Assembly: GCA_001771065.1 (NCBI GenBank) | Contig: MESQ01000040.1 | Coordinates: forward strand, 1-39,888 | Reading direction: 5' to 3' | Source of the DNA: Burkholderiales bacterium RIFOXYD12_FULL_59_19 | GTDB lineage: Bacteria > Pseudomonadota > Gammaproteobacteria > Burkholderiales > Burkholderiaceae_C | DNA length: 39,888 nucleotides | Shown: in pieces, positions 1 through 7,558 of the stretch | How positions within the stretch are numbered: the first letter of the stretch is position 1 | Layout of the letters: each line of letters opens with the position of its first letter | Notes under the pieces: model-generated | What the model was told of the DNA's origin: nothing | What the model saw: the letters and a program-made list of their open reading frames with translations, nothing else | The model's database searches: none | Translations under genes and position numbers: made by a program

Positions 1-814
1 CGCTACGGCGTGCCATGCTGGCGTTCAGGGCTTGCTGTAGCAGGGACTCAAATGCTTCGCGGTCACCTGCGGGCTGGGCTATTGCCTCGGCCCTGGCCAC
101 AAAGGCGCCCGCGTTTTTTCCGTCACCGGCGGCAATGGCCGCATCAAAATACGCAGCAGTTTGTTTCACAGAACCGCCGGGACGGGCGGACTCAAAACTG
201 CCCATCAGGCTGGCCAAAGCACCCTCGCCAAAGCCAGGCGAAGTTTTCCAGGCCAAGCGCGCCAGTCGGAACGCGACAGGCAAATCAGCCACGGTTTCGG
301 GGTTATCTTTGGAAAGTGAAATGGCGGCACCCCACGATGCCGCTGCCCAATAGGCTACGCCCACTTGGGTTTCATTCAGCATCGGCCAGTGCAGGGCCTC
401 TGGCTTGGCCAACGCCGCCGAAAACCCGGGACTGGATGCCTCCAGAGCTGCCATCGCATGGCGGTGTGCCCGCAGGTACAGGCGCTTGGCGCGTTCGTTC
501 AGGGCTTGTGCGGCTTTTGCGTCTTTGGATTCAACACGCTCTGCTTCAAACGCCACAAACGCATAGGCGTATTGGGTAAACCCACCCGACACGGCTTGTG
601 CCAGCTTCAGGTTGCCCGGCGACTCGCGCAAGATCGACTCTGACAGTTTCAGGTAAAACGCGCTGGCCTCTCGGGCCAGGCCGAGGTCGTCTTCATCGGT
701 ACTGCCTTGGCTGGCCAGCTCATTGCCAATACCTTGGATGATCAGGTGGCGGGGTGAGCAGCCGCCGAGCAGCACAGCAACGGCTATCAGCACACCCAGT
801 GTCAAGCGCTGCAT
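1..814 (-). CDS. TatT-like TRAP transporter T-component lipoprotein, 5' part (runs off the left edge)
   Basis: The frame is open from ATG at 814 to the window edge, giving 271 codons without a stop, so the C-terminus is missing. The N-terminus is a lipoprotein signal: a short basic start, a hydrophobic stretch and the lipobox LGGC at residues 17-20, so the mature protein should be an outer- or inner-membrane-anchored periplasmic lipoprotein. The rest is helical and Ala-rich, with the look of the TatT (TRAP-associated T component) family, whose TPR-like repeats form a trimeric periplasmic scaffold working with TRAP substrate-binding proteins. An AGGAG lies 12 nt before the ATG. TRAP transporter subunits, if present, would be to the left of the window. 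The family call rests on pattern memory, not on a search. Confidence 0.7.
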   Translation of the reverse strand, partial: MQRLTLGVLIAVAVLLGGCSPRHLIIQGIGNELASQGSTDEDDLGLAREASAFYLKLSESILRESPGNLKLAQAVSGGFTQYAYAFVAFEAERVESKDAKAAQALNERAKRLYLRAHRHAMAALEASSPGFSAALAKPEALHWPMLNETQVGVAYWAAASWGAAISLSKDNPETVADLPVAFRLARLAWKTSPGFGEGALASLMGSFESARPGGSVKQTAAYFDAAIAAGDGKNAGAFVARAEAIAQPAGDREAFESLLQQALNASMARRS

Positions 815-823
815 GGCTTCAGA

Positions 824-1069
824 TCACTCCTGCAAGGGCGGCAGCCGAGCCAAGCGTCCGCTGATGAAGTGCGTGCGCTGGCGCTGGTCCAAGGTGCGCG
901 CACCGGGCTGTGGTCCAGCCCCCGCCTCGTCATTGTTTTGCAATCGCATGGTCCGCATTTCTGAAAGTGCGTATTTAACACGGGCAATGTGACCAACGTG
1001 TGAAGGTGTCAAACCAAGCGCCGCAGCCTGGACTGAGGTTTGAGCAGGAAGACTGAAGCCGTGCTTCAC
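824..1069 (-). CDS. possible small ORF upstream of the TatT-like gene
   Basis: An 81-residue frame, if read from GTG at 1069, ends in a TGA that overlaps the Shine-Dalgarno region of the downstream TatT-like lipoprotein gene. That is a common arrangement for coupled genes. Its second half has codon use like real genes here. There is no good ribosome-binding site, no ATG near the beginning, and I recognise no family. It could be a remnant or chance, and is kept only as a low-confidence candidate. Confidence 0.2.
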   Translation of the reverse strand: MKHGFSLPAQTSVQAAALGLTPSHVGHIARVKYALSEMRTMRLQNNDEAGAGPQPGARTLDQRQRTHFISGRLARLPPLQE

Positions 1070-1125
1070 CCAAGCACTCAATGTTTTGCTATGCTTCCCT
1101 CTTGTTATTCCTATCGGAGGTGGGT

Positions 1126-1470
1126 ATGGAAACTGTCAGTGTGAGTGGATTAAAGAACAACCCCAGCGAGGCGCTCAGGATGGCCAAGCGTGGCGTTGTG
1201 CTGGTGATGAATCGCGACAAGCCGGATGCCTTGATGGTCGGGATTGAAACTGCAAAGGTATTGGATGCCAAAGGCGTGAGGCCTGCCCTGGCCACTGCAT
1301 TGTTCAGGGATGGTCATTTGTCGCTGGCACGCGCCGCCCGGCTGGCCGAGTTGTCGTTGGGGCAATTTGTGTCTCACTTGTCGCGTTTGGGCATTCCTGT
1401 GGTGACGGGGAGCGCTCAAGATGCCAAGCAAGATATGGACACGCTTGAGCAATGGCTCGCCTTGTCTTGA
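1126..1470 (+). CDS. UPF0175-type antitoxin with Phd-like N-terminal half
   Basis: Predicted 114-residue antitoxin of a type II toxin-antitoxin pair. The ATG at 1126 is chosen because GGAGG (1116-1120) lies 5 nt before it; an upstream ATG at 1081 has no such site. Residues about 1-45 (SGLKNNPSEALRMAKRG, then VLVMNRDKPDALMVGI) resemble the Phd/YefM fold that binds operator DNA and the toxin. Residues about 55-95 (LFRDGHLSLARAARLAELS) look like the UPF0175 helix-turn-helix segment. The stop overlaps the start of the PIN toxin gene by 19 nt, so translation is probably coupled. By analogy with such pairs it should neutralise the toxin and repress its own promoter. The two-part reading is my inference. 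Confidence 0.75.
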   Translation: METVSVSGLKNNPSEALRMAKRGVVLVMNRDKPDALMVGIETAKVLDAKGVRPALATALFRDGHLSLARAARLAELSLGQFVSHLSRLGIPVVTGSAQDAKQDMDTLEQWLALS

Positions 1471-1943
1471 CGGATGCCAGCCCGCTGATCGGGTTGGCGC
1501 GTGTGGATGGCTTGTGTTGGTTGCAGCCTTTGTTTGACGTGGTCTGGATGCCCGCCGAAGTCAAATCCGAAGTGTTGGGTGGGTTTGGCACGCCTGACGA
1601 ACAAGCCATCTCGCAAGCCATTGCGGCGGGATGGTTGGCGGTATGTGGACCCACGCCTGATTTGCCAGAATTACCAGAACTTGATGAGGGTGAGACCGCC
1701 TGTATCCGGATGGCCTTGGCCCATGCCGGACCAAGTTTGTTATTGATGGACGAGCGGCTGGGGCGTGCCATTGCGACTGAAAATGGTCTGCTGGTGACCG
1801 GCACTGCGGCAGTGATCGGCATGGCGCGCATGCGGGGATTGATACCCAGCGCCAAAGAGGTGTTTTCGCGCCTTCATGCTTCGGATTTCAGGATTTCGGC
1901 GGCGGTGATTGATGCCATCTTGATTCGGGTTGGCGAAAAATAA
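1452..1943 (+). CDS. DUF3368 PIN-domain toxin
   Basis: A 163-residue protein with the PIN nuclease pattern. LVLTDASPLIGLARV at the N-terminus carries the first conserved Asp, LDEGETACIRMA around residues 75-87 the middle acidic residues, and LLLMDERLGRAIA around residues 96-108 the third acidic position. The LVTGTAAVIGMARMRGLI segment that follows is typical of the DUF3368 subgroup, a usual partner of UPF0175 antitoxins. PIN toxins are Mg-dependent ribonucleases that cut tRNA, rRNA or mRNA; the target here cannot be read from sequence. The ATG lies inside the antitoxin gene, consistent with coupling. The gene looks intact. Confidence 0.8.
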   Translation: MARLVLTDASPLIGLARVDGLCWLQPLFDVVWMPAEVKSEVLGGFGTPDEQAISQAIAAGWLAVCGPTPDLPELPELDEGETACIRMALAHAGPSLLLMDERLGRAIATENGLLVTGTAAVIGMARMRGLIPSAKEVFSRLHASDFRISAAVIDAILIRVGEK

Positions 1944-1993
1944 CGGGGTGTGGCCAAGACCATGCAAATGAGCGCCGTGAACGGGTCCCGGGC

Positions 1994-2016
1994 AAGCCGA
2001 ATCTCAAACTCGGCTT
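1994..2016. terminator. weak hairpin between convergent genes
   Basis: AAGCCGA (1994-2000) and TCGGCTT (2010-2016) form a perfect 7-bp stem with a 9-nt loop, between the PIN toxin gene and the convergent cytochrome operon. It overlaps the stop codon of the cytochrome gene. There is no T-tract on either side, so it is at best a weak or factor-assisted terminator. Confidence 0.35.
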
Positions 2017-2746
2017 AGTCAGCCTCGCGCTTACCGCGATCGCCTTTGCCGCCACCCTTGATGTCATTCTCGTCCGCGCTGCGGTGGCATTCCACGCAGT
2101 TGTCAAACTGGCGAATCCCTTCATCGATGTGCTCGCGCCGGATATTGGCCGGTGTGTGTTCATGGCAGCCATAACAGGTGTAGCGGCTGTAGTCGTTGCG
2201 TACATGGCAGGTCACACACGTGGTGTTGTGGTCGCGGTCCAGCACAAAGTATTTGTTGTGCTCAAAGGTGGCGGGCGTCCACTTCTGCTGGGTGTGGCAC
2301 TGGGCGCAGTTGCCGGTGATTTGTTTGTGCAGTGCATCCGTGGGTGACTTGTGGCAAGTCTGACACTGGTTGTTGGTTTCCTTCTTTAGCAGGGCGTGGT
2401 CGAAATAGCCCTGCAGGCGGTAACGTTTCACGCCGGCGTGGTCGCTGTGACAGGCCACACAGTCCTGACTGATGAGTTCCTGGTGGAAGGGGGTGGATGT
2501 GAGTGGTTTTAAAACCGGCGCGCCCTGGGTTGTCTTGCGGCCAATATCGGCGGGCATGTGACAACTGACGCATTTGGTGGAATCAGCCCCAGTGAGCGCA
2601 GCATGGCAGGCAAAACAATCGGTATCGAGCTGCTGGTGGCCCGGAATCAACTTGCCCGGCCCGACCATCAGGTGTGGATAGGCAAAAGTCAGCACGGCCA
2701 GCACCAGCAGGTTGATGGCCAGGATGAGTTTGAGCGTGCGGCTCAT
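2015..2746 (-). CDS. eight-haem c-type cytochrome, membrane-anchored
   Basis: A 243-residue protein with eight CXXCH haem-binding motifs, at about residues 44, 59, 96, 128, 147, 177, 191 and 217. An N-terminal hydrophobic segment (residues about 5-24) has no clear cleavage site, so it is probably a signal-anchor that holds the haem domain in the periplasm. Further histidines (for example in SDHAG and EHNKY) could be distal haem ligands. The C-terminus is Lys/Gly/Asp-rich. The ATG at 2746 overlaps the stop of the cytochrome b gene (ATGA), so it is the last gene of a three-gene operon. Likely role: accepting electrons from the cytochrome b and passing them to a periplasmic or extracellular acceptor. 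The acceptor is unknown. The family is cytochrome c3/NapC-like in a broad sense. Confidence 0.85.
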   Translation of the reverse strand: MSRTLKLILAINLLVLAVLTFAYPHLMVGPGKLIPGHQQLDTDCFACHAALTGADSTKCVSCHMPADIGRKTTQGAPVLKPLTSTPFHQELISQDCVACHSDHAGVKRYRLQGYFDHALLKKETNNQCQTCHKSPTDALHKQITGNCAQCHTQQKWTPATFEHNKYFVLDRDHNTTCVTCHVRNDYSRYTCYGCHEHTPANIRREHIDEGIRQFDNCVECHRSADENDIKGGGKGDRGKREAD

Positions 2747-3321
2747 ACCCAGCCCCAGAATAAAAAGATGCTGACAATGTGACCCAGGGCCAGCACCGAA
2801 AACACGATGAAAATGGGGATGTGCACCTTGCGCCACTGCGCCATGGCACCCAGCGCCACAGCGTCCCAAAACACGGCTTGCTCGACCTCGGTTTTGGACA
2901 GGCCGCGCAGCTGGAACCGTTCCCGCTCGCCCTGGACATGCTGGCGCGACTGGTGCAGCAACATCTTACCGACCAATCCGCTGATGACGTTCACCCCCAT
3001 GGCCACGGTCGCCAGCCAGGGCAGGATGGCATTGAAGTGGATGCCGGCATGGATCAGCACCATCAGGGAGCCCAGCCAGGTTCCGAACTCATGCATTTTG
3101 AGCAGTGACTTGGGGTCGCCTGTGCTGACCCATTTGCGCTTGCGCGCCGAGTAGTACAGCGAGCCGATGATCAGCAAGGTGCCAGGTATGCCCAGATAGC
3201 GCCCGACCCAGACCAGGTCCAGGCGGTGCAACAGATAGTCGCCGGCCAGGGTGGCGGCAGCCAGCAGTCCCAGCAGCACGGTAAACGGCAGCACATGGCC
3301 GCGCCAGAGTGAACTTTTCAT
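2743..3321 (-). CDS. b-type cytochrome membrane subunit
   Basis: A 192-residue integral membrane protein with four hydrophobic spans: about residues 10-28, 40-58, 82-112 and 166-190. Candidate haem-ligand histidines lie in or at the spans: KMHEFG, LIHAGIHF, WRKVHIP and LGHIVS. That is the pattern of a dihaem cytochrome b561 or ferric-reductase-like membrane cytochrome. Its ATG directly abuts the TAA of the reductase gene upstream, and its stop overlaps the multihaem cytochrome start, so the three genes are tightly coupled. The inferred role is to carry electrons across the membrane from the flavoprotein to the cytochrome c. A precise family name cannot be fixed without a search. Confidence 0.75.
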   Translation of the reverse strand: MKSSLWRGHVLPFTVLLGLLAAATLAGDYLLHRLDLVWVGRYLGIPGTLLIIGSLYYSARKRKWVSTGDPKSLLKMHEFGTWLGSLMVLIHAGIHFNAILPWLATVAMGVNVISGLVGKMLLHQSRQHVQGERERFQLRGLSKTEVEQAVFWDAVALGAMAQWRKVHIPIFIVFSVLALGHIVSIFLFWGWV

Positions 3322-4611
3322 TTACGCCTCCAGGGTGACAGCCGTCTTTGGCGTGCAAACGCACAACAGGCAACTGCCCGGCTCGGGATCAAAATCTGGC
3401 GCCTGGGTGTAGACCACCTCGCCGGCGCGGATGCTGGTTTGACAAGTGCCACAACCGCCCGCCCGGCAGCCGGAGCTGACCACAATGCCATGGCTTTCTG
3501 CAAAATCCAGCAACGAACCCATGCCGGGCTCCCAGGTCGCCTGTTGGCCTGACTTGGAAAAATTCACCATGACGGCGCCTTGCTTGTCGTCGCCCTGGTT
3601 TGCGGCCCGCTTGGCAGATGCCGTATTCTTGCGCGGGATGGACGCCGGACCGAAGGCCTCAAAGTGAATCCGCCCCTCCGGCACGCCCCAATCTTCCAAC
3701 GCGGGCACCAGACTTTGCAGCAGCGGTGTGGGGCCGCAAATGTAGAAGTGATAGGGCTTGAGCGGTAATAGGCGGCGCAGCAGCGCGACATCCACACGAC
3801 TGTGGTGGTGCTGTATCGGCCCGGGTTGATGCACGCCCGCCTCACCCGCCTGCGGGTTGCTCAAGCACAGGTGAAGATGAAAGTTCGCATGTTGCGCTGC
3901 CAGCGCGTGCAGTTGCGCCTGCATCACCAGTTCAGCCCGATTGCGCACGCCGTAAAACAGCCACAGCTCGCGCCCGGGCTGCGCCGTCAGGCACCAGTTC
4001 AGCATGCTCAGCATGGGCGTGATGCCGATGCCGCCGCCAATCAGCACCACCGGCGCGTCGCTCTGGTCGAGATAAAAATGGCCAGCCGGCGCACGCACCT
4101 GCAATTGGCTACCGACCTCGACATGGTCATGAAAGTAGTTCGAGGACAGACCCGGTGGCAGCTGGCCTTCAACCGGGGCGGATGCGCGTTTGACGGAAAT
4201 GCGGTAGCGATTGGCTTGGGGCGCATCCGACACGGAGTAACAACGGATGACCTTTTGTGTACCGCCCTGTTGGGAAGGAATGTCAAGCTGAAAGGTCAGA
4301 AACTGCCCCGGTAAAAACGGTGGCAGGGGTTTTTTGTCTTCAGGGACAAGGTAAAACGAGCAGACCTGCGCCGTGGCATCTTCCATCACTTTGCGCTCAA
4401 CGTGAAAGCTGCGATAGCCCGCCCATACGGCGGCAACTGGTTGCATCAGCTCAAGCGCAGCTTCAGGATGGACGGCAATTTCAAACTCAGCTGCCACATG
4501 ACGCAGCGCTTGGTAGGCCTGCCAATGACGCCAGAATCCAATGCACACATAGAGGGCAAGTTGAAGCAGGACGCCGCCCGCAATCCAAAGCAGCAGGTAA
4601 AGAGAGGTCAT
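3322..4611 (-). CDS. NAD(P)H flavin / [2Fe-2S] oxidoreductase with N-terminal membrane anchor
   Basis: A 429-residue protein of the ferredoxin-NADP reductase superfamily. In order: one transmembrane helix (about 4-26); an FAD-binding barrel with RCYSVSD (about 123-129); an NAD(P)-binding domain with GGGIGITPM and YICGPTP; and a C-terminal plant-type ferredoxin domain whose cluster motif is CRAGGCGTC followed by LLC, giving four cysteines. It should take electrons from NAD(P)H through FAD to the iron-sulfur cluster on the cytoplasmic face and pass them to the neighbouring cytochrome b. It is the first gene of the three-gene operon. No clear Shine-Dalgarno is seen before the ATG at 4611; I kept this start because the anchor helix begins there. 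Confidence 0.85.
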   Translation of the reverse strand: MTSLYLLLWIAGGVLLQLALYVCIGFWRHWQAYQALRHVAAEFEIAVHPEAALELMQPVAAVWAGYRSFHVERKVMEDATAQVCSFYLVPEDKKPLPPFLPGQFLTFQLDIPSQQGGTQKVIRCYSVSDAPQANRYRISVKRASAPVEGQLPPGLSSNYFHDHVEVGSQLQVRAPAGHFYLDQSDAPVVLIGGGIGITPMLSMLNWCLTAQPGRELWLFYGVRNRAELVMQAQLHALAAQHANFHLHLCLSNPQAGEAGVHQPGPIQHHHSRVDVALLRRLLPLKPYHFYICGPTPLLQSLVPALEDWGVPEGRIHFEAFGPASIPRKNTASAKRAANQGDDKQGAVMVNFSKSGQQATWEPGMGSLLDFAESHGIVVSSGCRAGGCGTCQTSIRAGEVVYTQAPDFDPEPGSCLLCVCTPKTAVTLEA

Positions 4612-4725
4612 AGAGCGATGCAGTCTACGCTTTGGGCCTTAACGAAGGATTAACAAATATCAGCTCTGGCAAACTTAAAGTTGACGCGTGCGCAATGGCA
4701 GGCTCTTTTTAGCAAAACGCCTGAT

Positions 4726-5595
4726 TCAGGGGCTAGTGTTTGGTTCTGACTTGGCCCCTCGCATCAGCGTCAGCGCCAGCACCACCGAGGCCACCATCAG
4801 CAGCAAACTCACCGCGTTGAGCACCGGCGTGGCGCCTTCGCGCATGCGGCCGTACATCATCACCGTGAGCGGCGCGTCCGAGCCCACCAGCATCAGCGTG
4901 GTGTTGAAGTTCTCAAAACTCATCAAAAACGAGATCGCCGCCGAGCCGATCAGCGCGGGTTTCAGGTATGGCAGGGTGATGGTCCGGAGCACGGCAGCAC
5001 GGGACGCACCGAGGTTGTAGGCGGCGTCTTCCAGCGTGACATCAAAGCGCTTGAGGCGCGCGGTGATGGTGAGTGTGGCAATCGACACGATGTAGGAAAA
5101 CTGGCCCAACACCACCAGCGGCAGGCCCGGGCGTAAAAACTCCAGCTCCAGGCCCCACAGGTCGTCGGCCAGATTGGCAATGCGGCTGGCAAAGGCCAGG
5201 ATCGAGATGCCCAGGATCACGCCGGGGATCACCAGCGGCGCCAGCATCAACAAAGATAAAGCTTGCTTGCCGCGGAATTGCGTGCGCTCGATCAGGAACG
5301 CATTGGCGGTACCGACCAGCACCGACAGCACGGTGACCCAGGCCGCCACCACCACGCTGGTCCACAGACTGCCAAGCATGGCGCGGTCGGCAAACAGGCC
5401 GGTGCGGCCCGCGCCGTCATGGCCAAAAAACCAGTCCAGCGTGAAGCCGCGCCAGGGCGGTGCCGGGTAGGGCGCGTCGTTGAAGGCAAACACCGCCACC
5501 ACGACCAGTGGCAAAAAAAGGAAGGCAAAAAAAGCCACACCGTACATGACGGTGCTGGCGCGTAGCCACAGCGGGCGGGGCAGGGACGCGATCAT
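4726..5595 (-). CDS. polyamine-type ABC transporter permease (PotC-like)
   Basis: A 289-residue inner-membrane permease of the spermidine/putrescine importer group. It shows about six hydrophobic spans and the EAA-type loop LEDAAYNLGASRAAVLRTI, which contacts the ATPase. The ATG at 5595 overlaps the stop of the first permease gene (ATGA). It pairs with the PotB-like protein to form the channel. It is the last gene of the operon; no convincing terminator was found in the 114 bp before the reductase operon. Polyamine is the family default, and related opine or amino-acid-like substrates cannot be excluded. Confidence 0.85.
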   Translation of the reverse strand: MIASLPRPLWLRASTVMYGVAFFAFLFLPLVVVAVFAFNDAPYPAPPWRGFTLDWFFGHDGAGRTGLFADRAMLGSLWTSVVVAAWVTVLSVLVGTANAFLIERTQFRGKQALSLLMLAPLVIPGVILGISILAFASRIANLADDLWGLELEFLRPGLPLVVLGQFSYIVSIATLTITARLKRFDVTLEDAAYNLGASRAAVLRTITLPYLKPALIGSAAISFLMSFENFNTTLMLVGSDAPLTVMMYGRMREGATPVLNAVSLLLMVASVVLALTLMRGAKSEPNTSP

Positions 5596-6455
5596 GTTTT
5601 TTGCATCACTTCGCCAAAACGCTGACCGCTCAGGCGCAGGCCAGCCCAGACAATGACTGTGGACAGGCCGAGCAGCAAAAAGCCAAATGCCGCACCCTGC
5701 TCCCAGTTGAAACGGGTGATGAACTGGGTGTAGATCTGCTCGGTGAACCACTGCGAGTTCTTGCCACCCAGCAGCGTCGGCGTGAGGTAATTGCCCAAGG
5801 TCAGCATGAACACCACGATGCAGCCCGCCACCATGCCGGGCGCCGCGTGCGGGATGATAATCTGGCGCAAGATGGACCAGCCGTTGCCGCCCAGGTCGTA
5901 GGCCGCTTCGATCAGGGAGTCGTCCAGGCTCTCCAGCGCGCTGATCAGCGGAATCACCATGAACAGCATCGAGGTGTAAACCAGCCCGACCAAAATGGTG
6001 GCGTCGTGGTACAGCATTTCCACCGGTGCTGGTGTGACACCCAGGCTGACCAGCACGGCGGGCAGCACGCCGGACTCGCGCAGCAAGATCATCCAGCCCA
6101 GCGTGCGCACGGTCTCACTGACCCAGAACGGGATCAGGCACATGACAAACAGCAGGGACTTGTTGCGGCCGCGGGCGATCTTGGCAATCGTCCACGCCAC
6201 CGGGAAGGCCATTACCAGCGTGATGGCGGTGGCCAGGATCGACATCAGCGCGGTGCGCACAAAGGTGTGCCAGTACAGCGGCTCTTCGATAAAAGTGGCG
6301 AATTGCGCCAGGCTGGGTTCGTACACACGCGGTGCCACGCGCGCGCGCAACGACAAAATGCCCAGCTCCACATGCGGCAGCAAGATCAGGCTAATGAGCC
6401 ACAGCAGCGCGGGTGCCAGCAGCAACAGCAGCGTCAGGCGAGCTTGGGTTTTCAT
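5592..6455 (-). CDS. polyamine-type ABC transporter permease (PotB-like)
   Basis: A 287-residue inner-membrane permease with about six spans. The first, near residues 8-27, is followed by a periplasmic segment. The conserved cytoplasmic loop is SLIEAAYDLGGNGWSIL, the EAA motif of importer permeases. It starts with ATG at 6455, three bases after the ATPase gene ends, and overlaps the next permease by four bases. It forms a heterodimer with the PotC-like subunit. Substrate assignment comes from the operon as a whole: order SBP-ATPase-PotB-PotC and the PotD/F-type binding protein. Confidence 0.85.
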   Translation of the reverse strand: MKTQARLTLLLLLAPALLWLISLILLPHVELGILSLRARVAPRVYEPSLAQFATFIEEPLYWHTFVRTALMSILATAITLVMAFPVAWTIAKIARGRNKSLLFVMCLIPFWVSETVRTLGWMILLRESGVLPAVLVSLGVTPAPVEMLYHDATILVGLVYTSMLFMVIPLISALESLDDSLIEAAYDLGGNGWSILRQIIIPHAAPGMVAGCIVVFMLTLGNYLTPTLLGGKNSQWFTEQIYTQFITRFNWEQGAAFGFLLLGLSTVIVWAGLRLSGQRFGEVMQKT

Positions 6456-6458
6456 GGT

Positions 6459-7556
6459 TCAACCGGCAAAACAGACCGCCCGTTGCGCGTCGAACCCAAA
6501 GGCCACGGTTTCACCCACTGCCAGGTCGGCGAACTCGCCGGTTTGCGGCAAGGCGATGCGGAATTCGGTGTTGGACTGCGCTTCACGCAGCAGTACCGCC
6601 GAATTGGCACCGTCAAACAGCAGGCTGTCCACACGGGCGCTGAAGGTCGGCAAGCCGGCATCCATCAACACCGCGGCGCTGCGTGCCAGGCGCGCCACCT
6701 CGGGTCGCACAAAAGCTTCGACCGCATCGCCCCGGCTGACCTTGCCAATGGCCCGTGCCGGGATCACCAGACCCTCAGCACTGGTCACGCTCACCTCAAG
6801 GCCATTGATTTGCGTGGCGACTCCGGCGATGCGGTTGTTGGCGCCGACAAAACCCGCCACAAACGGCGTTTGTGGTTCGTAATACAGCTGCTGCGGCGTG
6901 CCAAGCTGCTCAAAGCGGCCATGGTTCATGACCGCCACATGGTCCGACAGCACCAGCGCTTCGGACTGGTCATGTGTGATGTAGACAAAGGTGGTGCCAA
7001 AGGCCGCTTGCAAAGCTTTCAGCTCGATCTTCATGTGCTCGCGCAGTTTCAAATCCAGTGCGCCCAGCGGCTCATCGAGCAGCAGCAGGGTGGGCTCCAG
7101 CACCAGGCTGCGGGCAATCGCCACGCGTTGTTTTTGGCCACCCGAGAGTTGGTCAACGCGTTTGGCTTGGGCACCGGCCAGGCTGACACGCTCCAGCATC
7201 TCGCCAACCCGAAGTTTGGTTTCATCCTTGGCGACGCCGCGGCGCGCCAGGCCGTAGCCGACGTTCTCGCCCACATTCATCATCGGGAACAGCGCCAGGT
7301 GCTGGAACACCATGTTGACCGGGCGCCTGTTGGGCGGCACACCGTTCATGGCTTTGCCGCCGATCTGGATGTTACCGGCGTCTGGCTCCAAAAAGCCCGC
7401 AATCATGCGCAACAGCGTGGTCTTGCCACAGCCCGAGGGGCCCAGGATGGAGAAGAAACTGCCGCGCGCGACGCTGAACGAGAGCTCGTCCACCGCGCGG
7501 AAAGCACCGTAGTGCTTGGCCACGCGGGTGGCTTGCAGGTCAGGCTGCGTCGTCAA
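6459..7556 (-). CDS. polyamine-type ABC transporter ATPase (PotA-like)
   Basis: A 365-residue ATP-binding subunit. It shows Walker A GPSGCGKTT (about residues 39-47), the signature LSGGQKQRVAIARSL, Walker B LLLLDEPLGALD and the switch His in YITHDQSEA. The C-terminal 120 residues form a TOBE-type domain, as in PotA and CysA-like importers. The first codon appears to be TTG at 7556, three bases beyond the stop of the binding-protein gene; no ATG lies before the Walker A region and there is no clear Shine-Dalgarno. Start by translational coupling is therefore likely, and a GTG at 7523 is the alternative. It powers import through the two permeases. Confidence 0.88.
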   Translation of the reverse strand: MTTQPDLQATRVAKHYGAFRAVDELSFSVARGSFFSILGPSGCGKTTLLRMIAGFLEPDAGNIQIGGKAMNGVPPNRRPVNMVFQHLALFPMMNVGENVGYGLARRGVAKDETKLRVGEMLERVSLAGAQAKRVDQLSGGQKQRVAIARSLVLEPTLLLLDEPLGALDLKLREHMKIELKALQAAFGTTFVYITHDQSEALVLSDHVAVMNHGRFEQLGTPQQLYYEPQTPFVAGFVGANNRIAGVATQINGLEVSVTSAEGLVIPARAIGKVSRGDAVEAFVRPEVARLARSAAVLMDAGLPTFSARVDSLLFDGANSAVLLREAQSNTEFRIALPQTGEFADLAVGETVAFGFDAQRAVCFAG

Positions 7557-7558
7557 AA

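Noticed and set aside
4612..4725. A terminator or promoter between the polyamine operon and the reductase operon.
   Set aside because: The only pairing found (CAGGC/GCCTG with a long loop) is too weak, and no good -35/-10 pair was seen.
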